Positions 45,986-57,480 are shown, counted from the stretch's first letter. The stretch is DNA of 64,000 nt from Sclerodactyla briareus (GCA_026419785.1 JAODTK010005487.1:190001-254000), one strand, 5' to 3'. Made by a program: numbers and translations. Notes: generated by a model not told the origin, from the letters alone.

Positions 45986-48469
45986 CTCGTGCTGCTATTA
46001 ACAGATTAGGGTACTGTTACCGGGCGGGTACATCAGGGTGTTACTGTCTAATCGGAATCACGCTATTCTCTAGAAATAACTATAAAAAAAGTCTAAAAAA
46101 ATTGCAAAAGACAAAATCTGCTAAAAATGAAAATGAGGAAATAAGGTTTCCTGTAGGGTAGGGTGAGTGTGTCCTTTTGTCAGGGAACTCAGCACCCCCA
46201 GTAAATAAAAAATAAATCGTTCGCAGGGGCCTGCTAATTATGGTATTATATGACGGCGTATGCCTCCAACTATCATGCGGTCGATTTGATTTATGTAAGT
46301 CATTCAAGACTGTATTTCGGAGTGATCAAGTGGATGCGAGTAAATACCTCCATATTCCTCATTGGCTCCTAGGACTCAAAAGGACACAGTACATGTTCAA
46401 AAAAATGCCTCCCCCTTGAGCGTTGAGAGTAACCCAATCTGGTTCAGGTCAAAACCATTCCAGGTGACACGTCTTCATTAAAATTGTATATCGAAGAAAC
46501 CATAGACGAAGGAGCAATGATGGCTCGATATTTTGGTTCTGGAAAGAGCTTCCGAACTTTGGAAATTGATTGGAAATCTCATGATCCTGGCAGTCCTTGG
46601 TCCTTGTACATACCCCTATTGCAGAGCCTATTCCTTTTCAATTGGTGAACGATATATTCGCTGTGTGTGACTTGTAGAATGCCACATGGCTAAATCGTGT
46701 GACCATGATATGGCTTTTATACCACTTTGATCTTGATCCTATGCCTCGTTGATTGCTCGTCGATATGTCTGCATGATTGATTAAGATTTCATGCGTCCGG
46801 CAGAAACACTACGGAAATCTCAGTGATCTCGCGTACGTGATTTAACGACAATGAAAATAGGCATTACCAAGAAAAGTTACGTCTGAATCCGATCGATCCA
46901 CCAATATGGCACGAAAACCACTTTAATCACGCAGGCCTATGTAACATCGTTTCGTCAGTTAGTATAGATTAACTCACTACTAGCGATTTGAAACATTTAA
47001 GTCGGACATTCCCACAAGAATGTTATATTTTATGGGTGTATCCGCCGACCTCCTCCTTGAGGAATTGTAACATCGTGTGCGGAGTCATGTTCAGAAGGTA
47101 ACAGTTGAGAATTCAATAAAGCTCGCAGTAAGCATACTATTGCAATTCTCCAGGTCAGATGGCGACGCCTCTCTGAAACATAGGCTTGGGGACGGAAACC
47201 GTTGCAAACGCGAGCAGTCTATGTACTGGACCACTGAATAGCCTATCACCAACCTAAAAAAAAGTTTTCTTTTATAAACAAAATGTTTATGATCATGCAT
47301 TGAACTCCCATGTACTGATACAATCTCCATTCAGAAGTAGGCACGAACCGAGCGTCATGGAGGAAATTTTCTTATTTTAGGAGTTAACATCTACTTTGGA
47401 ACTATCTTTTCTGTGTTGATTTCTGCTAAATGACAACGTATCAATTATTCCCCGGATTACTATTGCGGGATCAGATTTATAAGGGGCTACTCTATTTTAT
47501 TTAGCTGGAGAAAAATCTGAATGCACATCAAGTCCAGCAGCAACCCGAAGTCAAAACGACTTTCCGTTTACGAAGTTACGTCCATGGTGAGTTCGTAGCA
47601 TGTGTATTGCGCAGATTCGAAATTCACGCAATATAAATGATGGTCATACTTGCGCAACCCTGCAAACACCATTTGTTTTTTCTATTGAAATTCTCCCATT
47701 ATTTTCACTTCGAAAGCATCAGTTCTATGGGAAGGACTGCTGTAGTGTTGATAGGTGTTGATGTTACTTTGGTGTGGAGAAAGACACACAGAATTTCTGC
47801 TAAATGTGACTCCATCACAAATGAAACAATGAAATACATGACATAACTTCCCCGGGTGTCCAATGTGCCGTCATGCGCTATTGCAAAATGGATGCTTCCC
47901 CAATTCTCCCATGGAGCATATAATGGCCCAAACTTGGTGAGGTCACAAACACCACAAGGAACATCGTTTGAAATTGTTTTGGACCTTAGATAAAGCTTTT
48001 CCATTCTCCCACGGCCAACTCTATATATCCAAGCCTGCAGTGGTCTTTTAAATGTGAAGCGATCCGCAAGCATCTATCAATTTGAACAATCTGCGATGAT
48101 TTTATATAAGTTTACTTTAGTGAGAAAGGGTCATGAAGGACAGAATCTCATCAAAGACCCTGAAGCAATGCATCACAAAAAAGAAAAAAACCCATGCCTG
48201 AAAGGTTCGCCCACATTACTGACTATCCAAATGACCAGATGCATCAATGTGGCACCCGTTCAGTAACATATTATATTGTTACCAAAATAAATGGATGCAC
48301 CCTCGGTAGTAAGACTCTAATAGTATAGTCTAACTCGACTTCAAGCTGCATGCAAATTTATCTTATTCTTTCCTTCCGTTGGCATATCCATGCAGGCAAC
48401 GGAGCGGGACCAAGCCTAATGAGGATCCTCGCAATGTATGACTTCTATGACATCTGTTTGCTCGATCCG
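45986..48469. other. unassigned stretch
   Basis: No gene is supported; the ORFs are short and resemble nothing known. A short piece at about 48395-48445 (GCAGGCAACGGAGC, then TGATGAGGATCCTCGC-like sequence) echoes the start of the 1.15 kb unit near 14690. It may be a solitary relic of that family. Confidence 0.4.
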
Positions 48470-48690
48470 AGCCCAGAGAACTAAAACACTCCTACCAATG
48501 TTGTGTACTAGCACACCTATTACGCGTGTTTGTATTGGCATCACACAACCATTGTGTACATTCTTTCGCAGTTGTGTAAATTGTTTTTGCACACCCTTCA
48601 CACGATATTGGTAATTTCTCCACAATCGGAATAGGGCATGTGCTAGTTACTCCGTGTTGTGTAAATTCTACACACAATTTTCAACGTGTC
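48470..48690. repeat. cluster of TTGTGTA/TACACAA words
   Basis: TTGTGTA occurs at about 48501, 48550, 48574 and 48656, with reverse-complement ACACAAC words between. TTGTGT-AAATTCTAC-ACACAA (about 48656-48676) can fold into a hairpin. It may be a small MITE-like element, but the ends are not clear. Confidence 0.35.
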
Positions 48691-49194
48691 GCTGTGATAG
48701 TAAGTCCTGTATAGTGGGATACGTTCGAGAAGCTGTGTGCGGATGTGAGTGGTGCTCATTTTATCATAATTCGGCTATATCCAGTCCAGATCCCATTCTT
48801 TGGAGCGATATCACACAAATTAGTCTGTGGAGTTTATCATGTTTTTCTTAACACTCTGCAACCATGGGCCTTGTCCTTTATTCAGAAGCAGGACAATCCA
48901 AATTGTCAATGACGTCGTGGACTGATGCTGGATTACCCATAAATTTTCCACTTAACCACGCAAAAAATTGTTTGAACATATGGGTGGATCTGTGTTTTGT
49001 TTGGCGATGCCTTATTGAAATATAGCATCTGCTATATACCTTGTACTGCAAAGTACATGCATATAGTAGTTGTTGGTTTTCCAGTCTCATCTCTTGATCC
49101 GCGGCGTACCCCAACGGGGGCTGGGGGTCAGACCCCCAGTACCAAGTTGGCTACTAAACCAAACACAATTTAACAATTAACACAACACTGTTTT
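48691..49194. other. unassigned stretch
   Basis: The only notable item is a perfect hairpin at 49121-49139 (CTGGGGGT, CAG, ACCCCCAG). Confidence 0.4.
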
Positions 49195-49400
49195 CTGTTT
49201 TTATGTTTCAGTAGAGGTATTGCATCTGTTATTTAGCAAATATTTGCAGCAACATGCGTCTAGAGGCCCATAATTTGTACTTGATTGCCAATAGGGAGGG
49301 GTGATGCATATGAGGGCGCGCGGTCCCTGGGTTTCGAATTGTTCACCTTTCCCCCCTCCCCCCCCCCCCCAAGACAAATCTCTGACGCACGTATCCCGAT
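49195..49400 (+). repeat. dispersed repeat, copy 1 (partner 53095-53290)
   Basis: Shared blocks: CTGTTATTTAGCAAATATT, GCAGCA-CATG-GTCTAGAGG, CATAA-TTGTA-TT, GGGAGGG-TGATG, ATGAGGGC, CCCTTGG-TTTC, poly-C, and GA-AAATCTCT-ACGC. It is clearly the same element. Copy 1 has a longer poly-C tract (49361-49371). Confidence 0.75.
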
Positions 49401-49825
49401 TGTGACGGACCTTTGAGTGCAATTGGCACGTGAACTCCTGTGGCGTATTTTGTTTGTGAGGCGTGGTCAATAGCCGAATACAGGAAAATGAGAGTTAAAA
49501 CATCTCCCAGGGACGTTGAGTGAACCGGCCTCCCCCTATCGTGGTTGACACTTGCAGCTTTCTTAGAGTGAGTAGATTATCCATATTCCTAGACGTGGCT
49601 TCTATGAATATAATAATAGAGAATGCCCAACTGTACGGTCGTTTGTTAAGTAATTTCTTTTGATTACACTAGTCTACACCGTGTTTTTGGTCATGTATGA
49701 CATATTCTGCTTATATTCATACGGGGTGCCTGATACTGAAAATGCCTATAGGCCGCATTGTCCTCAACTGTAACTGCCGATGTTATAATTTCTGTTGATT
49801 TCAACTAGTCCTATAATAGTGATAG
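49401..49825. other. unassigned stretch
   Basis: I recognise no gene, RNA or repeat here. Confidence 0.4.
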
Positions 49826-50690
49826 TCAAGAGCCCGCTTTTCCATGCACTCGGGCGATGCGGGCGGGGCTCTAAAATCGCTCATCGTTGTTTTCAATGAA
49901 GCCGTTTCCATGCACGCGGACGGGCGGCGCGGCCAGGGCGGGGCGTGGCGTTTTTCGAATCGGTCGGTTACGATTTTTTTTCCCGCCCGCCCGCGTGTCC
50001 GCGTGTATTTCGCATCAATTCTGGTATTTCGCCTGCATCTTATCCGGCTTGAAGCCGGATAATGGAGAGTAGAGGACAATTTTAGTTTCAAATATGGTCC
50101 AAACCAACATCAATAACTTTTCCAACACTAGGGATGAGATTTATACAGATTGTGTCTAATTCCACGGCCAGACACCTATTTTTAACACATATTTTACATG
50201 TTTAAAAACCATGATATGTCAAGTATTGCTAATTAATCTCCAAAACCTGTAAATTTTGAAGTTTTAATGGTGGGCCGTATCGTTGACATCAGAACAATGG
50301 TTTTCAAAATGAACCACCGGTGTTTATGTTTAAACACAGTATGCGTCCGGTGTTTTGACAACACGCACACCACAACGACAACAACGACACAACAACGACA
50401 ACGACGACAACAACACAACAACGACAACGACAATGACAACGACAACTACAACAACAACACACACAACAATAATAAAATAACAATAATACCCATAATAATA
50501 ATAACAATAATAAAAAAATTAATATAGGTAGTCTACATCGGTTCTTAATAGCGCATATACACAGTAAAGGTGAGAAGAGGTGCGGCTCAGAACGCCCGGC
50601 CGCCCTCCCGCGTGCATGGAAACGAGTCTTCTCAAACGCCCGCCCGCCCGCCCGCCCGCTGCATGGAAACGCGGCTTAAGCATTCAAGAG
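49826..50690. mobile_element. GC-rich inverted-repeat element (MITE-like DNA transposon candidate)
   Basis: The left arm carries TTTCCATGCA at 49839 and 49905, each followed by GC-rich (CGGGCGG-type) sequence. The right arm carries the reverse complement TGCATGGAAAC at 50613 and 50660, each preceded by (CCCG)n-type sequence. The outer ends are AGAGCCCGC on the left and, reversed, TTAAGCCGCG on the right. TCAAGAG stands at both outer edges (49826-49832 and 50684-50690), a possible target duplication. The interior is AT-richer and holds a hairpin at 50041-50061 (TATCCGGCT, loop, AGCCGGATA) and a CAACGA microsatellite. No transposase ORF is present, so any mobility would be non-autonomous. Confidence 0.6.
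50358..50520. repeat. (ACAACG)n / (AAT)n low-complexity tract
   Basis: Imperfect CAACGA and CAACAA repeats pass into AAT-rich sequence, inside the inverted-repeat element. Confidence 0.9.
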
Positions 50691-50916
50691 TGAAAGGCTG
50701 GGCTTTCTTTTTTCTACAGTGAATGCTTGATATTACGATGTATGACTAGATTTTCCTTCGGATACGTACAAGTATCTGTCCATCTGTACGTCTGCCTATC
50801 CGTCGCTTCTCGTCTGTTTCTTTTTAGCTCTTGAGTGTTCGCTATCCGAAGTCGCTGCTCTTGCACAATCTCTTTACCATTAATATAGAATAAATTACCC
50901 CTTCTTTCTCTTTCAG
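50691..50916. other. possible intron sequence upstream of exon-like segment B
   Basis: Unassigned, pyrimidine-rich toward its end, closing with CCCCTTCTTTCTCTTTCAG, a strong 3' splice-site match. Confidence 0.35.
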
Positions 50917-51159
50917 ATATGTAGTGAGAAGGGTTGCCGAGCTCTCGGTTGGCTTGTGGACAGAGGAACCATCAGCGTTAGCGTTCTACAACCAGCTGAA
51001 TGGCTGATGCAACGAGACATTCAAAATGCAACAATGGTGCTCATGGAAGAAGACCTCACAAAGCTCGCTCTGTCGATTCTAACAGGCAAGCTTCAGGGAG
51101 AATCACGCGCAGGTCCAGCACAGGCCCGGCTGCACGGATGGCTTTTATTTTATTTTTAG
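50917..51159 (+). CDS. exon-like segment B, homologous to 21706-21894
   Basis: Open frame of 80 codons right after a strong acceptor (CTTTCTCTTTCAG), ending at TAG. It opens ICSEKGCRALGWLVDRG, continues with VLQPAEWLMQRD, then ATMVLMEEDLTKLALSIL, and has an arginine/alanine-rich end. DNA alignment to 21706 holds for about 150 bp (GTTCTACAAC and TGCAACA are landmarks) and fades after AAGCTC, so the last 30 codons may be intron read-through. An alternative frame in both copies ends in TGA at the aligned spot, but third-position excess favours the frame given. The gene, function and partner exons are unknown. Confidence 0.4.
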   Translation: MCSEKGCRALGWLVDRGTISVSVLQPAEWLMQRDIQNATMVLMEEDLTKLALSILTGKLQGESRAGPAQARLHGWLLFYF

Positions 51160-51901
51160 GCACTTTTACCTCGCAAACCGTCCTGACTGCAAACTCCAGG
51201 TTTTCATGAGAATCAGCAAACTTTAGATTTCTACACAATTTTTTGACAATTAGACACCTGAATGACTTCCATGACCCAAATCTTTGGTATAAATTTTTGG
51301 GGACTGAAGATGACAGTATTCACCAAGTTTTGTATAATCCGACACCCATAAAATTCGCATGATATACGCAAGTAGATGGATTAATTAGCATTTTCCACGC
51401 TGAAAATCTATATTTCATCTCCCCATATCCTGCACCTATCTTACTATCGCAAATAACAGTACTACACTAGGTCACTTACCCTATCCTAAAATTGCCTTCG
51501 TGCCCAAAATCTAATCAGGGCCTGGTGTTCACCAAACTCCCGATACCGCATGCAAAGTTACATCAAAATTGGTCACTTACGGTCTCAAAAGAAATCTTGA
51601 GGCTAAAACAAAAAATCTGAAGTACACACGCCAGCCACTGAACAATGTCACTACAATAAATATACAAAGTCATATGATATATTTTCTCTCTCCAGATAAA
51701 GAAAAACATATTTACAAGTATAGTACCAGCTGCACAGAGGATCTGACAGAATATAAACTACATAAGGTGCCATAATTTACAAAGCATTAATTGATACAAA
51801 TTACAATAACAAAGCAAGCTGAATTGACAGAATTTCAGACCCATGACAGTCCAATCATCGAGATGCAGATAGGGATCGTAAAATTACCTTCACATGAACC
51901 A
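51160..51901. other. unassigned stretch with eroded repeat
   Basis: CACCAAGTTTTGTATAATCCGAC, a TTCGCATGATATACG stretch and TTAATTAGCAT (51320-51400) resemble the ATGCAAATTGGAC repeat at 58.5 kb. I recognise nothing else. Confidence 0.45.
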
Positions 51902-52231
51902 TTACGGACATTCTAGTGCGCATTCTAGATCGGGTTGAGGAAGAGTGCAACCACTTGGTTGAAGATTGGAGAGCGTGCGGTCCCAGGTCATGTTGGGGTT
52001 GGTCCCAGAAGCATGGACAGAGCAGTGCTCTAGGGAAAAAGACCTTTTGTATAGAGACTTCATGAGTTTTTTTGAAGTTTTCTTTGCTCTTTTGATTTCT
52101 TCAAATTTTTGCTCTAAGTTATGGCACTGAAACTGTATCCCTGCCTCAGGACTGTGGAGGAAACACACAACGGTGGTATTCCCATTTTCAAGTCGTTGAA
52201 AACACCTATAACTCACAGAGAGTGCATCCAC
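51902..52231 (-). CDS. possible exon on the minus strand, product unknown
   Basis: A 109-codon frame without breaks. Its middle is lysine/glutamate-rich and could form a short coiled coil (LEQKFEEIKRAKKTSKKLMK). It also has cysteine-spaced segments on either side (TVVCFLHSPEAGIQFQCHN and SLEHCSVHAS). Possible acceptors are GAGTTATAG just upstream on the minus strand and CCTCCACAG inside the frame. Composition is more protein-like than most frames here. Many frames of this length arise by chance in 64 kb, and I recognise no family. Confidence 0.2.
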   Translation of the reverse strand: MDALSVSYRCFQRLENGNTTVVCFLHSPEAGIQFQCHNLEQKFEEIKRAKKTSKKLMKSLYKRSFSLEHCSVHASGTNPNMTWDRTLSNLQPSGCTLPQPDLECALECP

Positions 52232-52499
52232 ATGTTGTCAGTTGGGACCCCGCCTCTGAGGGGGACAATATTGGGGGGGGGTTAAGGTTGGTTAAGTGAT
52301 GCCGTGACAAATTTTTGTGATGCGTCCAAAAGATTATGACACGTGTATGAGGCCCTCGAGCTGTTTCACGACAGCAGCAGAGAGCGCACGACATTTGAAA
52401 CAGTTTGTGAAGAGAAAAAGAAAGATAACGCGAAGATATTGCAAGGATAGGCATGATTTACTATTCCCAAAATATGCACAAAGTTGTGTATGTCCCGGA
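52232..52499. other. short unassigned stretch
   Basis: Contains a G-run near 52273-52281 and nothing else that I recognise. Confidence 0.4.
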
Positions 52500-52615
52500 A
52501 GGTTCACGCAGATGTTACCTGAGATTCTTCCAAATTTGTTGTATGCAATTATGAATTGTGAAGCACTTTGAGCTGTGGTTCCCACATGTAAAGGCGCTAT
52601 AAAAAATCGAAATCT
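52500..52615 (+). mobile_element. SINE/LINE 3' tail with AAAGGCGCTATAAAAA end
   Basis: GTGAAGCACTTTGAGC, a spacer, GTAAAGGCGCTATAAAAA is the plus-strand equivalent of the tails at 21.0 kb and 45.6 kb. The 5' part of the element is not recognised, so it is probably a truncated copy. Confidence 0.55.
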
Positions 52616-53094
52616 TATGTCAGTGATGCTATGAACAAGACTCAGAGCAGTGTCAGGACAGTCGGGGGATTTGCTGGTGATGGACACCAAAGCAGTAGAG
52701 TTAGTATTAATGTACAGTTTGTGTGTGTAGGACAATTAGTGTGGAGGCACTCAAATTTGGGAGGGATCCAGAAGACCCCATTACTATTGAGATGGGACAA
52801 TCAGTGGCCCCCATTACAGAAACTGAACATCATTTTACACCCCCCAAACTTCCATGGAGATGGTTTTAAACAAAACAAAACTTCAAAATAGAGCATTTTG
52901 TGATTACACCTTATTTAACATTTTTTTTTAATTACCAAAAGATGAGGGTCTAAACAGAAACTCTTTCATTTGCATTCCTAACCTAAATTGCAAGTTATTG
53001 AGAGGGGCAGTTGTCCATATGAGGAACCCCCCACCCCCATGGCCCACGTGTTCAATGAATTTTTCAACAACAAAAACTTGATTTTTTTTGGCAG
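52616..53094. other. unassigned stretch
   Basis: I recognise no gene, RNA or repeat here. Confidence 0.4.
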
Positions 53095-53290
53095 TTCAGG
53101 TTTGCAGCTGTTATTTAGCAAATATTGCAGCAGCATGAGTCTAGAGGGCATAAATTGTAATTAATTTTGCAATATGGGGAGGGTGATGGCCATGTATGAG
53201 GGCACTTCCCTTGGTTTTCAACCTCCGAACCCCACCCCCCAGATGAATCTCTCGGTACGCGCTCGAGGATATACAATGTACTTTCCTGAA
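53095..53290 (+). repeat. dispersed repeat, copy 2 (partner 49195-49400)
   Basis: Same ordered blocks as copy 1, with a shorter C-run. The two copies lie 3.9 kb apart in the same orientation. Confidence 0.75.
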
Positions 53291-54429
53291 AAATGCTGAA
53301 AATTTCCGCTTCGCAGACGTCTTCTCATTTGGGGGGGGGGGGGGGGGGGAGGGAGAGGAGGTCAAGGCTGTCAGATATCAGCAGATTGTCAGCCTATAGT
53401 CAGCCATTGAACTGCAGTTACTGTAGCAATTAATTTCTACACATTTTTTTCCGTAGTTGGTTCCGCATGGCAGAACCCAGCCTATCATCAGATTATTGCA
53501 ACTGTAGTGATCCCTAGTAGTTTCTGCACAACATTACACAAAGGTCATCGTCTTGATAGGCATGCTTACTATGTGACATGATGGCCACAGCCAAAACTTT
53601 ATTATACATACGAATAACGCAAAGGGTACAAGTGTTACCAAAAACTGTAAGATAGAGACCAATAAAAATTTATAGACTTTTCTTATAGTGATAATATTTT
53701 AAAACAAACAAACCAAAACAAAAAAAATTTCGCCATACGGCAAATCATGGTTGAAAGCTCCAAATGCCAATCCTGTAGATGACTATTTGTTTCAATTCCC
53801 TCTCATGATTCATGTGACTGTCTGACAGACGTCCTTTATGTGGTTCCATATATTTCTAGTCAGGAATATTGTGGGGTTGGTGAGCAGTGGTACAGCCACA
53901 TTTTTTTTAAGCTGGGGGGGGGAGGAACTGAAAACTAAGTGAACTTTTTATTTTTGGGGGGGGGAGGGCATTCTAACAAACATCGGGACACTCGTTAAAA
54001 ACTTCTAGACAAATTCTCAATGTGTCCCCTCTCTGTCCAGGGTTCTTATTCTTTGCCAAGGTAATGTCGAAAATCATTACCTCCAATGGATTGGGCAGGA
54101 TTCCCCCCCCCCCCCAGGTGTAGGCATGATATCAATCATGAAGGAGGATGAACTAAAACACAAACTACCACGGAACAATTCCTAAGAAAATTCCCATGAA
54201 GGGGGCCTGGCACCCGATTTTCGCTTAGATCCCCTTTGATAGCCTATGCAACTTAACCAAGCTCCATTGTTTATAGCACCAACATCCTCCTGTCTTCCTA
54301 TAGTCTAGTGAAAGCTTCATAGCCACTGTTGGGGTGAGACAGTGATTGGATTCCTTTTCAAATACTTGCCACTCGATGCATTCTTCGTTAACTGCTGGCA
54401 GCGATTATGTATTCAATGCCAGGTTTTTC
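53291..54429. other. unassigned stretch with G/C-runs
   Basis: Poly-G at 53333-53349 and about 53955-53964, poly-C at about 54105-54116. No gene is recognised. Confidence 0.45.
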
Positions 54430-54760
54430 TGGTAGGATGGGATGGTGTGAGGGTCAGCTGCCTGCTTCGCGATCGTCAACTGCGCTTCTTTAGGCATATG
54501 GTTTGCGCCTCATTGCGGGCCTGATCCTGCCCTACCGATCATGTCCTAAAGGATCTGGGAGGTTAGGGCCGACTGACGGAACACCCCTCCAACGCTCATG
54601 GTTGGTGCCAGATTAGCGGTGGGAACTTAAGGGTTGGACCGGGGTGGGCAAGGCCCCCCAGTCGCTCTACCAGGGGAGGCCAGGTAATCAGACGCAGCTC
54701 GGTGCCTTACAGGCACGTGCTCCCAATGAGGAGTGAATATCCATGAGGCATTTGACTGTC
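54430..54760 (+). mobile_element. LINE 3' end fragment
   Basis: LLRDRQLRFFRHMVCASLRA matches the R-R-L-R-F-x-GH-hydrophobic motif that follows the RT domain in many LINEs. Downstream pieces (LTEHPSNAHGW, VGPGWARPPSRSTRGG, VPYRHVLPMRSEY) keep the order of the fragment at 40.8 kb. Two in-frame stops interrupt it. It is 5' truncated. Confidence 0.65.
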
Positions 54761-55104
54761 TCGATAAAACCAGGTGATCAGTGAGTCTTGACCATGAGTC
54801 ACCAAATCCACTTGGTCTTTAACATGTACTCCTAATTGCTTTGGACTATATGACTGTTCTTATTCAAAAACAAACTTAATCAGTGGAGTAACAAAAACTG
54901 GGAATTGCCCTCTCACAAACATTCTAGTTTGTTTGAATAAGAGTTTTCAATGAGTCTATCACAGTCGATTCCTGTTTTTTTTTCTCAGAAACTCAGTCGA
55001 TGAATCACTAGAATGCAATGATGAAAATCAAGCGACTCAGTGAGTCACTTATATATAGAATTCTCCAGTTCTAGATAGAGTGCCTGCTGCTCAGGGCCAC
55101 ATCA
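54761..55104. other. unassigned stretch
   Basis: TCAGTGAGTC words recur at 54779, 54955 and 55035. No gene is recognised. Confidence 0.4.
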
Positions 55105-55180
55105 GAAAAGCTAAAGGATTTTTCGAAGGATCAAACCCACAGCAATTTCTGATCAGCAGGCTAAACTATACCCCCAAAAT
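55105..55180 (-). pseudogene. tRNA-like relic
   Basis: The minus strand gives GGTATAGTTTAGCCTGCTGA, then TCAGAAATTGCTGTGGGTTTGATCC. The B-box-like GGGTTTGATCC lies at tRNA spacing. Arm pairing is weak. It is similar in type to 38480-38595. Confidence 0.35.
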
Positions 55181-55849
55181 GGAGCTAAGCGAACTTAAGT
55201 AAAAATTTTGCTTTTCTGAAATCACTTGAGAAACTTGTGTATCATATTGTGTCATTCGAATATTGTGTTATTTTTCCAGACGCCATCTTTTAAATTACCC
55301 TCGGTGACACTCTTTAAACACTCTAGTGGTAGATGCGTTTTATTTATCTGATGCTCTTTGCTTCTTAACGAAAATGTCCAATAAAGGCTGGAATTCCATA
55401 ATGTGTCTGCGTGTCCGGGCTGGCCTGGCCTGTAAATCAACTATTTTCTATATTACATAAAATATAATAGCACAATTAAATAATAGCGCCAATATCCAGA
55501 GTGAATAACCATGCCATTGGTGCTGTGCTCAGAAAAAGCCATCGCCCAAAGATAGGTTTTGTCGATCTGTTCTTGAAAAGTTAATGTATGGTGTCTTTCC
55601 TTGATATGCAGCAGAGGGAATCCCAAGTTGGGAGCAGCATAAAGAGAGGATTGTCGCCAATGACCAGAGTCTCCACCTGGGATTTAGCAAACGAACGTTT
55701 GTTTTCAGAGAGAAACACAATTCATTCCACCAGACCCCCCAATAACCAGAAAGCAAAGGCTTAGTGATTCCTTGACAAATGGTCTGGCTGTGTTCAAGTT
55801 CTCTTGGATTTGTCAGCTTAAACTGAGATCAATAGCAAAATGTACAGGC
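55181..55849. other. unassigned stretch
   Basis: I recognise no gene, RNA or repeat here. Confidence 0.4.
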
Positions 55850-57204
55850 ATGCTTCATGACCAGAACAACAGGTTTTACCTAGCCTGATTACGGAGGTAA
55901 AAGTATGTCTGCCAAAATACCAGAATTTTACGCCGTATAATGACTGGAATCGCTTTGAACTGGTTGAACTGTTTGTACAACATAATATCGTTCATGTACT
56001 CATCATAGGAAGCACACCCCCCAAGTTGAACTCGATCCCGCCAGGCATGTTGGACTTTGCCTGATTACAAGGTAAGAGTGCCCACAATAACCAGAATTTT
56101 ACAAAGTTTTCCTTCACACTTTTTGCCCAAGTAGACCCCCCTACTCAATACAACAATAAATAGCGTTCATGTACTCCTCATGGACAGCACACCCACCAAG
56201 TTTGACATTTGATCCCACAGGCATGTTGGACTTTGCCTGATTGACAAAGGTAAAAGTGCCAAAATGACAGAATTTCACAAGTTTCCACTTTTTGTTTTGC
56301 CAAAATTGACCCCCTACTCAACAATAAATAGCGTTCATGTAGTCTCATGGGAAGCCCACCCCCAAGTTTGAACTTGGATCCCACCATGGCGGTTGGACTT
56401 TGCCTGATATCAAGGTAAAATTACCTAAAATACCAGAATTTTACAAGGTTCCACTTTTTGCCAAAATTGACCCCTAACCCATACAACAATAAAAGTGTTT
56501 GATGTACTCACCATGAGAAGCCCACCCACCAAGTTTTAACTTTGTCCCACTATGCATGTTGAACTTGCCTGATTACAAGGTACAAGTGCCCAAAATACCA
56601 GAATTTACAAGTTTCCATTTTTGTGGCCAAAATTGCCCCCCCTACTCATACACAATGAATAGCGTTGCCTGTACTCATCATGGGAAGCCACCCTACACCC
56701 ACCAAGTTTGAACTGAACCCCCCACCCAGGCATGTTGGAACTTTGCCTGATTACAGGTGAAAGTGCCCAAAATACCAGAATTTTACAAGCTTCCACTTTT
56801 TTTGCCCAAAATTGACCCCCTACTAATACAACAATAAATAGGTTCATGTACTCATCCATGGGAAACCAGAAACACCCACCAGTTTGAACTTGCTCCGCAC
56901 CGCATGTTTGACTTTGCCTGATTACAAGTAAAGTGGCCCAAAATACAAGAATTTGACAAGTTTCCACTTTTTTCCCAACGTTGACCCCCTACTCATACGA
57001 ACATGAAGCGTTCTTCCTCATCATGGGAAGCACACCACCAAATTTGAACTTGATCCACCAGGCAGTTGACTTAGCCTGATTACAGGTAGGCGTTTACAAT
57101 ACACACAATACACACACACATACATACACACACCAACACACCAACACATCACGCCACTCGTGACTGTCATCGAAATGCCTTGGGACTCCCGTCCAAGGAT
57201 CAAA
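55850..57204 (+). repeat. tandem array of about 170 bp units, (CA)n and terminal hairpin
   Basis: The landmark GTTGGACTTTGCCTGATTAC recurs near 55880 (partial), 56048, 56220, 56390, 56555, 56730, 56905 and 57060. Each unit holds CTCATCATGGGAAGC, CACCCACCAAGTTTGAACTTG, ATCCCACCAGGCATG, GGTAAAAGTGCCCAAAATAC, CAGAATTTTACAAGTTTCCA and GCCAAAATTGACCCCCTACTC. It ends with ATACAACAATAAATAGCGTTC. The last unit runs into a CA-rich tract (about 57095-57145) and then a hairpin at 57178-57198 (CCTTGG, loop, CCAAGG) followed by ATCAAAA. The order of parts matches 3.0-4.2 kb. Long minus-strand ORFs inside are artefacts of the repeat. Confidence 0.85.
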
Positions 57205-57480
57205 ATGCAGCATTCCATGCATAATGCTGTTGCTCGGCTTTTTTAAGGAAGATATTCGCATAGAATTAATTCAGGGGATACGCATCCGTATACGCATTGG
57301 TACAAGCCTATTTGCCAATTCAGTGTTGGGTTCCATTCATACTGTTTTTGCCTCTTTGGAACCAATATATATCTCTGCAAATTAAATAAGACATAATCAG
57401 ACACTGCCCCCCACTCAGTTCAGGTGAATTGGCGATTTTTCCACGCGTTCTGTAACCGCAACGCATCTATGGAATCCCAG
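57205..57480 (+). repeat. dispersed repeat, copy 2 (partner 41275-41550)
   Basis: Ordered blocks as in copy 1. It begins directly after the terminal hairpin of the 170 bp array, so the boundary of one of the two elements lies here. Confidence 0.7.

Noticed and set aside
50233-50527. Cysteine/leucine-rich and threonine/asparagine-rich frames on both strands
   Set aside because: They are translations of the CAACGA/AAT microsatellite.
56605-56967. 120-codon minus-strand frame
   Set aside because: It lies wholly inside the 170 bp tandem array and repeats with its period, so it is not a gene.
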